Origin: an uncultured Acidocella sp.
Lineage (GTDB): Bacteria > Pseudomonadota > Alphaproteobacteria > Acetobacterales > Acetobacteraceae
Assembly (NCBI RefSeq): GCF_946222605.1
Contig: NZ_CAMIIE010000001.1
Location: 124,001 to 188,000 of the forward strand
DNA length: 64,000 nt
Reading direction: 5' to 3'
Positions 9,327 through 17,719 of the stretch are shown here, piece by piece (position 1 is the stretch's first letter; each line of letters begins with the position of its first letter). The translations under genes and the position numbers were made by a program. The notes beneath the pieces are model-generated. The model did no database searches and was not told where the DNA came from. It saw nothing but the letters and a program-made list of their open reading frames with translations.

Positions 9327-9920
9327 ATGATTCTTCTTATTGATAATTACGACAGCTTCACCTTCAATCTCGTTCAGTTTTTCGGGGATCTCGGCGCTGA
9401 ATGTGTGGTCAAGCGCAATGATGCGTTGAGCCCCGAGGATGTTCTGGCCATGCGGCCACAGGCGGTGGTTTTGTCCCCAGGGCCGTGCACGCCGAATGAG
9501 GCCGGGATCTGTCTGCCGATGGTACAGGCGGCGGCTGCGGCAAAGCTGCCTTTGTTCGGTGTGTGTTTGGGCCACCAGGCGATCGGTCAGGCCTTTGGGG
9601 GGCAGGTGGTGCGCGCACCACAGCCCGTGCATGGGAAAACCAGCCCTGTCTTCCACGATAATACCGACATTTTCGAAGGCTTGCCGAATCCCTTCACCGC
9701 GACCCGTTATCATTCGCTGATCGTACAGCGGGCGACCTTGCCCAGCGCGCTGGTGCCCACGGCCCGCACCGAAGACGGCATTATCATGGGATTGCGCCAC
9801 GCGGAGCTGCCGATTTATGGCGTGCAGTTTCATCCGGAGAGTATCGCGACCTCGAACGGGCATGATATTCTGCGCAACTTCCTGCATCTCGCAGGGGTGA
9901 AGGTTCCGGTTGCTGCGTGA
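9327..9920 (+). CDS. trpG: anthranilate synthase component II (glutamine amidotransferase)
   Basis: This 197-residue class-I glutamine amidotransferase feeds ammonia to TrpE. It has the family N-terminus (MILLIDNYDSFTFNL), the oxyanion region LSPGPCTPNEAG, the nucleophile Cys80 in GVCLGHQAIGQ, and the His-Glu pair in YGVQFHPESI. It starts three bases after trpE. In many bacteria trpG doubles as pabA; nothing here decides that. Confidence 0.96.
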   Translation: MILLIDNYDSFTFNLVQFFGDLGAECVVKRNDALSPEDVLAMRPQAVVLSPGPCTPNEAGICLPMVQAAAAAKLPLFGVCLGHQAIGQAFGGQVVRAPQPVHGKTSPVFHDNTDIFEGLPNPFTATRYHSLIVQRATLPSALVPTARTEDGIIMGLRHAELPIYGVQFHPESIATSNGHDILRNFLHLAGVKVPVAA

Positions 9921-10936
9921 ATAGTTCGCTGAAACCGGTGCTGGAGCGCCTCGGTAAGGGCGAAAGCTTGACCGTGTCTGAGGCCGAAGAGGCATTCGGC
10001 GTGGTCATGGATGGGCAGGCCACGCCCGCCCAGATCGGCGGGATGCTGATGGCCATGCGCGCACGCGGCGAAACGGTAGCGGAGCTGACCGGCGCGGTCA
10101 CGGCGATGCGAAAGCGTATGGCCACGATCGAAGCGCCGGCGGATGCCATGGATGTTTGCGGCACAGGCGGGGACGGCGCCGCCAGCCTCAATATTTCCAC
10201 CGCGACGACGTTTGTCCTGGCGGCGTGCGATGTGCCTGTCGCCAAGCACGGCAATAAGGCGTTGTCCTCGCGCTCAGGCGCCGCGGATGTGTTGATGGCG
10301 CTTGGCGTTGCGATCGAGCCGCCCATTGACCGGTTATCGGCGGTGCTGCGCGAGGTTGGGTGCGTCTTTCTGTTCGCGCCGCGCCATCATCCCGCGCTGC
10401 GGCACGCTGCCCCGGTTCGGGTGGAGCTTGGCACCCGAACCTTGTTCAACCTGACCGGCCCGATGGCCAATCCGGCCGGCGTGCGGCGCCAGTTGATGGG
10501 GGTGTATGACCCGTTCTGGTTGCGCCCGGTAGCGGAAACATTGCGTGATCTTGGCACGGAGGCCGCCTGGATCGTGCATGGCGCCGGCATGGATGAACTC
10601 GTGCTCGACGATGTGAATCAGGTGGTCTCGCTGAAGGCCAATGAGATCAGGGAATTCGGGGTAACGGCCGCGGATGCGGGCCTTGCGGCAGCACCGGCCT
10701 CTGCCTTGAAAGGCGGAGATGCGGCCTATAATGCGGCGGCTTTACTGGCTCTGTTGCGGGGCCAAGCAGGCGCGTATCGTGACACGGTGTTGTTGAATAG
10801 CGCTGCCGCGCTGATTGTGGCGGGCCGGGTGGAAACACTGCCCCAAGGGGTCGAGCTGGCGGCGCAGGCGATAGATCGAGGTGACGCTTTGGCTGTTCTG
10901 GAACGGTTGAAGCGGGTCTCCGGAGAGCAGGCATGA
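9917..10936 (+). CDS. trpD: anthranilate phosphoribosyltransferase
   Basis: TrpD joins anthranilate to PRPP. The 339-residue protein has the PRPP-binding DVCGTGGDGAASLNIST near residue 77, the KHGNKALSSRSGAADVLMALG segment, and HHPALRHAAPVRVELGTRTLFNLTGP with the anthranilate-binding residues. Translation starts at GTG, overlapping the trpG stop as GTGA. Confidence 0.96.
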   Translation: MNSSLKPVLERLGKGESLTVSEAEEAFGVVMDGQATPAQIGGMLMAMRARGETVAELTGAVTAMRKRMATIEAPADAMDVCGTGGDGAASLNISTATTFVLAACDVPVAKHGNKALSSRSGAADVLMALGVAIEPPIDRLSAVLREVGCVFLFAPRHHPALRHAAPVRVELGTRTLFNLTGPMANPAGVRRQLMGVYDPFWLRPVAETLRDLGTEAAWIVHGAGMDELVLDDVNQVVSLKANEIREFGVTAADAGLAAAPASALKGGDAAYNAAALLALLRGQAGAYRDTVLLNSAAALIVAGRVETLPQGVELAAQAIDRGDALAVLERLKRVSGEQA

Positions 10937-11736
10937 ATATTGTAATCGACGATGTGCTGGCGAAAATCTGCGTGGATAAACGCGCTGAAGTTGCTGAGCG
11001 CCAGGGGCGCAGGCCGCTTGATGAGCTGAAGGCCGAGGTCAGGGACGCCGACAAGACGCGTGGCTTCGGCCGGGCTTTGATGGATAAGGCCGCGCAGGAC
11101 CAGGCCGGACTGATCGCGGAGATCAAGAAGGCCTCGCCCTCGGGCGGTTTGATCCGCCCGGATTTCGAGCCCGCCTCTCTGGCGCGGGCCTACGCGGCGG
11201 CCGGCGCGACCTGCCTTTCCGTTCTGACCGACGAAAAATACTTCCAAGGCCAGACCGCGCATCTGGAGGCGGCCCGCGCAGCTGTTTCCCTGCCCGTCAT
11301 TCGCAAGGATTTCATGCTGGATGAATGGCAGGTCTATGAGAGCCGGGTCTTGGGGGCGGATTGCATTCTGCTGATCATGGCGGCGCTTGAGGACGATCAG
11401 GCCCGCGATCTGGAAGGGCTCGCCCGGGCTCTGGATATGGATGTTCTGGCGGAAGTCCATAATGAGGAAGAGATGGAGCGCGCGCTTCTGCTGCAGACGC
11501 CCTTGATCGGTATCAATAACCGCAATCTGAAGACCATGGTGACGGATATTGCTACAACCGAGCAGCTTTCGAGCCTCTGCCCGCCGAATAAATTCATGAT
11601 CTCCGAGTCTGGCATCAAGACCAACCAGGATGTCGAAAGGCTGCGGAAAGTCTGTGTGCAGGGGTTCCTCGTCGGAGAATCACTGATGCGCCAGGACGAC
11701 CTGGAGGCAGCCGTGCACGCGCTTCTGGGCCATTGA
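10933..11736 (+). CDS. trpC: indole-3-glycerol phosphate synthase
   Basis: TrpC closes the indole ring of carboxyphenylaminodeoxyribulose phosphate. This 267-residue TIM-barrel enzyme shows LIAEIKKASPSGG with the catalytic Lys near residue 60, the LTDEKYFQG loop, VIRKDFMLDEWQV, LIGINNRNLKT and MISESGI. It begins with an ATGA overlap with trpD. The protein is a separate enzyme here, not fused to TrpF; trpF, trpB and trpA are not in the window. Confidence 0.96.
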   Translation: MNIVIDDVLAKICVDKRAEVAERQGRRPLDELKAEVRDADKTRGFGRALMDKAAQDQAGLIAEIKKASPSGGLIRPDFEPASLARAYAAAGATCLSVLTDEKYFQGQTAHLEAARAAVSLPVIRKDFMLDEWQVYESRVLGADCILLIMAALEDDQARDLEGLARALDMDVLAEVHNEEEMERALLLQTPLIGINNRNLKTMVTDIATTEQLSSLCPPNKFMISESGIKTNQDVERLRKVCVQGFLVGESLMRQDDLEAAVHALLGH

Positions 11737-12203
11737 GCCAGCTCACCCATATCGGCGCTGACGGTTCGGCGCGCATGGTCGATGTCTCGGCCAAGGCCGT
11801 GACGCTTCGCGAGGCGCAGGCCAAGGGGAGGGTGGTGATGCGGCCCGAGACCGTCAGCTTGATCCGCGACAATCAGGCTGAAAAAGGCGATGTCCTCGCG
11901 GCGGCGCGAATCGCCGGGATTATGGCGGCAAAGAAAACCGGAGAGCTGATCCCGCTCTGCCATCCGCTGCCACTCGATGCAATCAGCATTGACCTAATCC
12001 TGGAGCAGGATTCGGTCGAGATCGTCGCCACGGCCCGGACAACGGCACGCACCGGCATTGAAATGGAAGCCCTGACCGCCGTCAGTCTTGCGGCCTTGAC
12101 CATTTATGACATGGTCAAGGCAGCCGATAAGACGATGCGGATCGAGGCGATTCGCCTGACTCGAAAGATAGGCGGTAAGAGCGGAGATTTTTCGGCACCA
12201 TGA
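11733..12203 (+). CDS. moaC: cyclic pyranopterin monophosphate synthase
   Basis: MoaC makes cyclic pyranopterin monophosphate, the first pterin intermediate of molybdenum cofactor synthesis, together with MoaA (not in the window). The 156-residue product shows MVDVSAKAVTLREA, LIPLCHPLPLDAI with the catalytic-site His, GIEMEALTAVSLAALTIYDMVKA, and the terminal IGGKSGDF. The start is TTG at 11733, overlapping the trpC stop (TTGA): the translation from it (MSQLTHIGADGSARMVDVSAK) matches the known E. coli MoaC N-terminus closely, whereas the first ATG would remove 14 conserved residues. Confidence 0.95.
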   Translation: MSQLTHIGADGSARMVDVSAKAVTLREAQAKGRVVMRPETVSLIRDNQAEKGDVLAAARIAGIMAAKKTGELIPLCHPLPLDAISIDLILEQDSVEIVATARTTARTGIEMEALTAVSLAALTIYDMVKAADKTMRIEAIRLTRKIGGKSGDFSAP

Positions 12204-13399
12204 TCAGTGTCGAGGAGGCGCGCGCCCGGATTGTCGCCGATTTAAAGCCCGTGGCCGTTGAAATCGTCGGGCTGGCACAGGCCTATGAACGTGTGCTGGC
12301 GCGCCCGGTCATCTCCCGGCTGACTGTGCCGCCTGGCGATGTTTCGGCGATGGACGGGTATGCGGTGCGTGCCGCGGACACTGAGCTTGGCAAGCCGCTC
12401 CGGCTGACCGGTGAAGCGCCGGCTGGGCATCCGTTCGCGGGTGAGGTTGGACCGGGGGAGGCGGTTCGGATTTTTACCGGAAGCACGATCCCCAACGGTG
12501 CGGATACCGTTTTGATCCAGGAGAACGCCTCCATCGCGGCGGATCTGGTGGAGCCTGCAGCAAGCGTGCGCGCTGGGCTCCACATCCGCCGTAAGGGCCA
12601 GGATATACAAGCCGGAGACGAGGTCTTGCCGGCGGCGGCGCGGCTGTCTGTGCGGGATATCGGACTGGCTGCCGCGGCGGGGCATCCCTGGCTGGCTGTT
12701 CACCGGCGCCCGCGCATCGCGATCCTCTGCACCGGGGACGAAATCGCCCTCCCGGGTGAGCCGCTTCCCGCCGGGGGGATCGCCAACTCCAACGCCCTGA
12801 TGCTGAGCGCCTTCGTTGCAGCCCATGGCGGCGAGCCTCTGGTTTTGCCGATTGCGCGTGATGCTGTCGGCGAGGTTGCGCAGGCGGCCTTGGCTGCCAA
12901 AGGAGCCGATTTGTTGCTGACCACAGGTGGGGCGAGCGTCGGTGCCTATGATCTGGTCAGGCAAGGGCTGTCCCAGCACGGTTTTGCGCTGGATTTCTGG
13001 AAAATCGCGATGCGCCCCGGCAAGCCCCTGATATTTGGCAGACTCGGTGAGCTGCCTGTGTTGGGGCTGCCCGGCAATCCCGTGTCCGCTTATGTCTGCG
13101 CGGTGTTGTTTTTACGCGCCGCCATTGAGGCGCTGTGTGGTTTGCCCGCTGAACCGCCGCGCTTTGAAAGCATGCGATTGGCAGCACCGATGCGGGCCAA
13201 TGATATGCGGGAAGACTATGTTCGGGCGGTGATCGCTAAGGCCGCGGACGGCGAAATGCGGGTAACACCGCTGCCGGTACAGGATTCAGGAATGCTGCGT
13301 GCCTTGGCGCGGTCCAACGCGCTGATCCGCCGTGTGCCGTTTTCACCGGCCGCCCAGATGGATGATTACGTGGAGATCCTGCGCTTGGATCATTCGTAA
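12200..13399 (+). CDS. moeA: molybdopterin molybdenumtransferase
   Basis: MoeA inserts molybdate into adenylated molybdopterin. This 399-residue protein has the N-terminal SAMDGYAVRA, the ILCTGDEI and TTGGASVGAYD motifs of the MoaB/MogA-like domain, and RPGKPLIFG with GLPGNPVSAYVC. It starts as an ATGA overlap with moaC and is the last gene of the trp-moa operon before lexA. Confidence 0.95.
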   Translation: MISVEEARARIVADLKPVAVEIVGLAQAYERVLARPVISRLTVPPGDVSAMDGYAVRAADTELGKPLRLTGEAPAGHPFAGEVGPGEAVRIFTGSTIPNGADTVLIQENASIAADLVEPAASVRAGLHIRRKGQDIQAGDEVLPAAARLSVRDIGLAAAAGHPWLAVHRRPRIAILCTGDEIALPGEPLPAGGIANSNALMLSAFVAAHGGEPLVLPIARDAVGEVAQAALAAKGADLLLTTGGASVGAYDLVRQGLSQHGFALDFWKIAMRPGKPLIFGRLGELPVLGLPGNPVSAYVCAVLFLRAAIEALCGLPAEPPRFESMRLAAPMRANDMREDYVRAVIAKAADGEMRVTPLPVQDSGMLRALARSNALIRRVPFSPAAQMDDYVEILRLDHS

Positions 13400-13402
13400 C
13401 GC

Positions 13403-13432
13403 TTGACGCGAAAACGAGAACTAAACTAGAAC
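13403..13432 (+). promoter_or_regulatory. lexA promoter with SOS operator (GAAC-N7-GAAC)
   Basis: Two direct GAAC half-sites (13418-13421 and 13429-13432) are spaced by exactly seven bases. This is the alphaproteobacterial LexA box, equivalent to GTTC-N7-GTTC on the other strand. TTGACG at 13403-13408 could be the -35 element and TAGAAC, which contains the second half-site, a degenerate -10, so bound LexA would block its own promoter. The lexA start codon is 51 bases downstream. Confidence 0.85.
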
Positions 13433-13483
13433 ATCACCTTGTTGTTGCTTTGTTCCAGAAGCTTTAAAATTCGGAGATGTTCA

Positions 13484-14191
13484 ATGCTGACGCCGAAACA
13501 GCATGAATTGCTGTTATTCATCGACCGGCATCTGCGCGAGACCGGATGCAGCCCCAGCTTCGAGGAAATGAAGGAGGCTTTGGATCTCCGTTCAAAATCC
13601 GGAATCCATCGGTTGATTTCCGCCCTGGAAGAACGAGGATTCCTGCGCCGCCACAAGCACAGGGCGAGAGCCCTGGAAGTGGTGCGGCTGCCGCAGGATA
13701 TAACGCCGAGTAAGGCGCAGGCGCATGGTTTTGCGCCCAACGTGATTCAAGGACATTTTGGAACTCGCGGGCTGTCGCAGCAAGATGAGCTGGAGAGTTT
13801 TGAACCTTCCGCGATTTCTCTGCCGCTTTACGGTAAAATCGCCGCAGGCCTGCCGATCGAAGCCTTGCGCGATAATGAAGAGACGATCGAAATCCCGCTC
13901 TCCATGCTTGGCGCCGGGGAGCATTTCGCATTGACCGTCGAAGGCGATTCGATGATCGAAGCGGGAATTCTGGACGGTGATACAGTGATCATCCGGCGCG
14001 GCGATACGGCTGAAAACGGGCAGATTATCGTCGCGTTGGTCGATGATCACGAGGTGACGCTGAAGCGTCTGCGCCGGAAAGGGCAGTCCATTGCGCTGGA
14101 GCCAGCCAATATCCGGTATGAAACGAGAATTTTCCCGGCTGAACGTGTCCGTGTTCAAGGTCGCCTGATCGCGCTGCTGCGGCAATATTAA
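13484..14191 (+). CDS. lexA: LexA repressor, SOS response regulator
   Basis: LexA represses DNA-damage genes and cleaves itself when activated by RecA. The 235-residue protein has the winged-helix N-domain (MLTPKQHELLLFIDRHL... SGIHRLISALEERGFLRR), the cleavage site Ala121-Gly122 in KIAAGLP, nucleophile Ser156 in EGDSMIEAGI, and general base Lys194 in EVTLKRL. It is longer than E. coli LexA (202 residues) because of a linker at about residues 70-110, as in other alphaproteobacteria. The ATG at 13484 has a GGAG ribosome-binding site; a longer in-frame reading from 13439 lacks this support. It is probably autoregulated through the operator at 13418-13432. Confidence 0.97.
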   Translation: MLTPKQHELLLFIDRHLRETGCSPSFEEMKEALDLRSKSGIHRLISALEERGFLRRHKHRARALEVVRLPQDITPSKAQAHGFAPNVIQGHFGTRGLSQQDELESFEPSAISLPLYGKIAAGLPIEALRDNEETIEIPLSMLGAGEHFALTVEGDSMIEAGILDGDTVIIRRGDTAENGQIIVALVDDHEVTLKRLRRKGQSIALEPANIRYETRIFPAERVRVQGRLIALLRQY

Positions 14192-14251
14192 GCGTGTGCC
14201 GCAGAGCCTGATTGGCTGATCCGATCCCTTTCGAGGCCGGGTCAGCTGCGA

Positions 14252-15991
14252 TCAGTGGCGAGATGCTTTATTCTGCCGCCGGCGCTGTTGCTCGCTGAGC
14301 TTGCCGCCAGGTTTTGGCGCATATGGCTTCGGAGCCGCTTTCGTCTTGAAATCGCCGCGTTCGGAAAACTGCGTGCGAGCGCGTGAGGGGCTGCTCGGCG
14401 GGGCGGCGGGCTCGATCCGCGCCTCGGTCTGGGCGTTCGCCGCATTGGCAAAGGCGCTCGCGGCATGGGCCGCAATTTCGAACTTGGTCTCGCGCTCAAA
14501 AATGCGAATGGCGCCGATCTCTTGTTTACTGACGCCCCCCGCCTTGCAGATCAGCGGCACCAGCCAGCGCGGATCGGCATTTTGTTTGCGGCCAAGGGCC
14601 ACGCGAAACCAAGTGCCCTCGCTCACCGGGCCATGGGATGCCTTGCCGGTATGCGGCGCGCGGGTGGGGCGCTGGGCTTCGGGCGGCAGGATCGTGACGT
14701 TCGCCGCGCGTGGCAGATGGGCCTGGGCCAGTTTCACGAAAGCCGCAGCGATGATTTCCGGTGAACTCCGGGCCAGAAGCTTCTGGCCGAGCTCAAGCTC
14801 GATTTCGCCGGGTGTTTCTTGCAGCTGCGGATTGTTCAGGAGGCGTATCTCATCCTTTGCACGGATGTCCTCCGGCGTCGGCGGGTCAACCCAGACAGCC
14901 TGGGCATTTGCCTCCCGCAAGAGCAATTCCGCCCGGCGCCGCCGCGCAGGCGGGACGAGCAGGACGGAAACCCCCTTGCGCCCTGCGCGCCCGGTGCGGC
15001 CGGAACGATGCAGGAAGGTTGCCTTATTGGTGGGAAGGTCCGCGTGAATGACCAGGTCGAGATCCGGCAAATCCAACCCACGCGCGGCGACATCGGTTGC
15101 GATACAGACCTGTGCGCGCCCGTCACGCAGCGCAGACAAGGCGGCGTTACGCTCAGCCTGGGATAGTTCTCCCGACAAGGCGGCCGCGGTGAAACCCCGT
15201 GCGACGAGGTTGGCGTGAAGCGTGCGCACAGTATCCCGGGTGGCGCAGAAAACCAGCGCCCGGCTATCCTGCGCTCTTAATATATTGACGAGGGCCGCTT
15301 CGAGCTCGTGGCCGGCAACGCGGACGGCCCGGTATTCGATATCGGCATGAGGCTGGTTGGCGGCGACGGTGTCGATACGCAGCGCATTTTGCTGATAGGT
15401 TCGGGCAAGTGCGGCGATGTCGCGCGCGATTGTGGCTGAAAACAGCAAGGTGCGGCGAGAGGCCGGCGCCGTGCTGAGAATGAATTCGAGTTCTTCCCGG
15501 AACCCGAGATCGAGCATTTCGTCGGCCTCGTCGAGCACCACGGCTTCCAGCTCGTCGAGGCGCAGATTGCCGCGTTCGATATGGTCTTTCAGGCGGCCGG
15601 GCGTGCCAACCACGAAATGGCATCCGCCGGCCAAGAGGCGCGCCTCGCGTCGTGCGTCCATGCCGCCGACGCAGGACAGGATCCGCGCGCCAGTGAATTC
15701 GTAAAGCCAGGTCAATTCGGCGTGAACCTGCAGCGCAAGCTCACGGGTGGGGGCGATTACAAGCACCAGAGGCGCATGCGTGGCTGGCATCGACGCGGCC
15801 TCGCCGAGGATACCACCCGCTAAAGCAAGGCCGAATGCGACGGTCTTCCCGGAGCCGGTTTGAGCGGATACAAGCAAGTCCCGCCCGTCAGCTTCCGGCG
15901 TGAGGACTGCGCTTTGTACGGAGGTAGGGTCGGCATAGCCGCGCTGAGCGAGAGCTTTTGCGAGGCTGGGATTGGTGTCGGGGAAGGGCAT
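14252..15991 (-). CDS. DEAD-box ATP-dependent RNA helicase with DbpA-type C-terminal domain
   Basis: The 579-residue protein shows the DEAD-box core in order: the Q motif (GYADPTSVQSAVL), Walker A SAQTGSGKT near residue 48, PTRELALQV, GTPGRL, VLDEADEML, SAT, then the second RecA domain with LVFCATRDTVR, VCIATDVAARGLDLP and HRSGRTGRAGR. A domain at about residues 440-515 (GTWFRVALGRKQNADPRWLVPLICKAGGVSKQEIGAIRIFE) matches the DbpA/CsdA RNA-binding fold. The tail is basic and disordered. Likely roles are ribosome assembly and unwinding of cold-stabilised RNA. It is divergent from the tandem cold-shock protein gene and convergent with lexA. Confidence 0.92.
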   Translation of the reverse strand: MPFPDTNPSLAKALAQRGYADPTSVQSAVLTPEADGRDLLVSAQTGSGKTVAFGLALAGGILGEAASMPATHAPLVLVIAPTRELALQVHAELTWLYEFTGARILSCVGGMDARREARLLAGGCHFVVGTPGRLKDHIERGNLRLDELEAVVLDEADEMLDLGFREELEFILSTAPASRRTLLFSATIARDIAALARTYQQNALRIDTVAANQPHADIEYRAVRVAGHELEAALVNILRAQDSRALVFCATRDTVRTLHANLVARGFTAAALSGELSQAERNAALSALRDGRAQVCIATDVAARGLDLPDLDLVIHADLPTNKATFLHRSGRTGRAGRKGVSVLLVPPARRRRAELLLREANAQAVWVDPPTPEDIRAKDEIRLLNNPQLQETPGEIELELGQKLLARSSPEIIAAAFVKLAQAHLPRAANVTILPPEAQRPTRAPHTGKASHGPVSEGTWFRVALGRKQNADPRWLVPLICKAGGVSKQEIGAIRIFERETKFEIAAHAASAFANAANAQTEARIEPAAPPSSPSRARTQFSERGDFKTKAAPKPYAPKPGGKLSEQQRRRQNKASRH

Positions 15992-16094
15992 GAGCGGCTC
16001 ATAGGGGCTAGGGCGCCAGGCAACAAGCGGTGGATTAGCCGTGCAGCCGTGCAGCGGCGCATATTCATGCGCACTTGGGTCGAGAATCGTAAAA

Positions 16095-16214
16095 ATGGCA
16101 GCTATTTTAGCTGAATTGCTTGCGATGGAGCAGCATTTCGGGATTGAAGGCCGCCACAGCGTGGCCTATGCTGTTGTTGCTTGGCTAGAGCCCGGTGCCC
16201 CGAAAGTCTTTTAG
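16095..16214 (+). CDS. possible leader ORF (39 codons) in front of the cold-shock gene
   Basis: An ATG-initiated frame of 39 codons encodes MAAILAELLAMEQHFGIEGR followed by 19 more residues ending in WLEPGAPKVF. Its TAG overlaps the AGAGGA that would serve as ribosome-binding site of the cold-shock protein gene 15 bases later, so the two could be translationally coupled. The region between the divergent helicase gene and the cold-shock gene is otherwise unoccupied. No clear ribosome-binding site precedes the ATG, and no family is recognised. Confidence 0.35.
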   Translation: MAAILAELLAMEQHFGIEGRHSVAYAVVAWLEPGAPKVF

Positions 16215-16229
16215 AGGACAGTTTTTATA

Positions 16230-16874
16230 GTGCGACCCCCGAAGAATGACCGCCAGCGGCAGAGCCGCCGCCGTGGTTTCGACGACGATAATTTTTATGG
16301 TAACGCTCCTTCATTCCCGCCGTCTTTCTCGGGGTTTGGGGCACAATCATCTGCCCCTGAAGCAAAGGCCACTGTGAAGTGGTATAATGCTGAAAAGGGG
16401 TTTGGTTTCGTCGAGATGGCAGATGGGTCCGGCGACGTGTTTCTTCATGCCAACTCGCTTCAGAGTGCTGGTTTCCAGTCCGTTACCCCTGGTTCTGTGC
16501 TGCAGATCCGTGTGGGGCAGGGGCAGAAGGGCCGTCAGGTCAATCAGGTTATTTCCGTGACCGAGGGTGAGGCCCCGCCGCCGCGTGCCCCGGGCGGCTT
16601 CGGTGGTGGCGGTTTTGACCGTCCGCGCGCGCCGCGTCCGCCCCGTCAGCAGGCCTCCGGTCCCGCTGTTGAGATGGCTGGTATTGTGAAATGGTACAAT
16701 GCCACCAAGGGCTTCGGCTTCATCAGCCCGGAAGCTGGCGGTAAGGACGTGTTTGTCCATGCCACAGCGCTTGAGGCGGCTGGCCTTTCGCCGCTGCAAG
16801 AGGGCCAGGCGGTTAAGATGAGTGTGGTGCAAGGCTCCAAAGGGCCGGAAGTTTCCGCAATCATCGTCGACTAA
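16230..16874 (+). CDS. tandem cold-shock domain protein
   Basis: The 214-residue protein carries two cold-shock domains. The first, about residues 46-111, has VKWYNAEKGFGFVEM (RNP-1) and DVFLHAN (RNP-2). The second, about 150-214, has VKWYNATKGFGFISP and DVFVHAT. A Gly/Pro/Arg-rich linker joins them and the N-terminal 45 residues are basic and disordered. Cold-shock domains bind single-stranded RNA and act as RNA chaperones; two-domain versions are typical of alphaproteobacteria. Translation appears to start at GTG (16230), with AGAGGACAG upstream. A strong terminator follows. Confidence 0.92.
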   Translation: MRPPKNDRQRQSRRRGFDDDNFYGNAPSFPPSFSGFGAQSSAPEAKATVKWYNAEKGFGFVEMADGSGDVFLHANSLQSAGFQSVTPGSVLQIRVGQGQKGRQVNQVISVTEGEAPPPRAPGGFGGGGFDRPRAPRPPRQQASGPAVEMAGIVKWYNATKGFGFISPEAGGKDVFVHATALEAAGLSPLQEGQAVKMSVVQGSKGPEVSAIIVD

Positions 16875-16890
16875 CCGGCGAGTTTCCGTG

Positions 16891-16917
16891 AAAAACCCCG
16901 CTTCTGCGGGGTTTTTT
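16891..16917 (+). terminator. intrinsic terminator of the cold-shock gene
   Basis: AAAAACCCCGC and GCGGGGTTTTT form an 11-bp stem around TTCT, ending in a T-run. The symmetric A and T tracts could let it also serve the convergent pncA transcript. Confidence 0.93.
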
Positions 16918-16933
16918 ACGTTTTGAGGGGCGA

Positions 16934-17563
16934 TTAGTGTGGCTGCAAGATGTCTTGGCTCTTGGCCAGCTTGACGCCTGCCGTTTGCATGGCCGCGCGG
17001 GCCTTCGCGCTCGAGCCTTGTAAATCTATCGCCCGGCACGCATCCTCAACAACGCAAACCTCGAAGCCTGCCTGGGCTGCGTCCTCGGCCGTCCAACGCA
17101 CGCAGAAATCGAAGGCCAAGCCACATATATATAAGTGTGTGATGCTCCGCTCCCGCAGGTAGCCGGCAAGGCCGGTGGGTGTGGCGCGATCCGCTTCCAG
17201 AAAGCCCGAATAGCTGTCGATTGAAGAATGGCTGCCCTTTCGAAGGATCAGACCCGCATGCGGGATGTCGAGCCCAGGCACGAGCGCGGCGCCCGACGTC
17301 CCCATGACGCAATGGGTGGGCCATAGGATTTGTTGGCCATAAGGCAACTGAATTGTATCAAATGCGGCCTTCTCTGGGTGGTTGGCGGCGAAGGAGGTGT
17401 GGTCCGCCGGATGCCAGTCCTGGGTGAGCACAACTTCGTCGAAGTGCCGCGCCAGGCTGTTGATCAAAGGCGCAATCTCATTGCCTCCAGGGACGGCAAG
17501 CGCGCCGCCGGGACAGAAATCATTTTGCAGGTCGATGACCAGAAGGGCCGCTTTTTTTTGCAT
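16934..17563 (-). CDS. pncA: nicotinamidase (isochorismatase-fold)
   Basis: PncA hydrolyses nicotinamide to nicotinate for NAD salvage. In this 209-residue protein the catalytic triad is visible: Asp11 (LLVIDLQNDF), Lys109 (LILRKGSHS) and Cys154 (CGLAFDFCVRWTA). Metal ligands Asp49 and His51 lie in TQDWHP. WPTHCVMGTSGA matches the family's WPxHCxxGTxGA. The residue before the nucleophile block is Phe where Thr is usual (GLAFDFC instead of GLATDYC). No Shine-Dalgarno is visible before the ATG. It is divergent from rplK, in the place where secE-nusG often stand. Confidence 0.95.
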   Translation of the reverse strand: MQKKAALLVIDLQNDFCPGGALAVPGGNEIAPLINSLARHFDEVVLTQDWHPADHTSFAANHPEKAAFDTIQLPYGQQILWPTHCVMGTSGAALVPGLDIPHAGLILRKGSHSSIDSYSGFLEADRATPTGLAGYLRERSITHLYICGLAFDFCVRWTAEDAAQAGFEVCVVEDACRAIDLQGSSAKARAAMQTAGVKLAKSQDILQPH

Positions 17564-17719
17564 GGCTTATATTATCGGGAAAACGCGAGCGGGTGCTAGA
17601 CAGTGCGATGCGGTTGCGTTAAGGCTCCGCCCCTCGGAACGTGGGAGGCTTGGATAGGTGTGTCCGGCTGCTTGAACCGCGGTCCAATGGCGCAAGCCAT
17701 AGGATGAAAGGAGCCAGAA

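Noticed and set aside
17564..17719. tRNA-Trp gene before rplK
   Set aside because: No acceptor stem or T-loop (GGTTCRANYCC-like) sequence was found in the gap.
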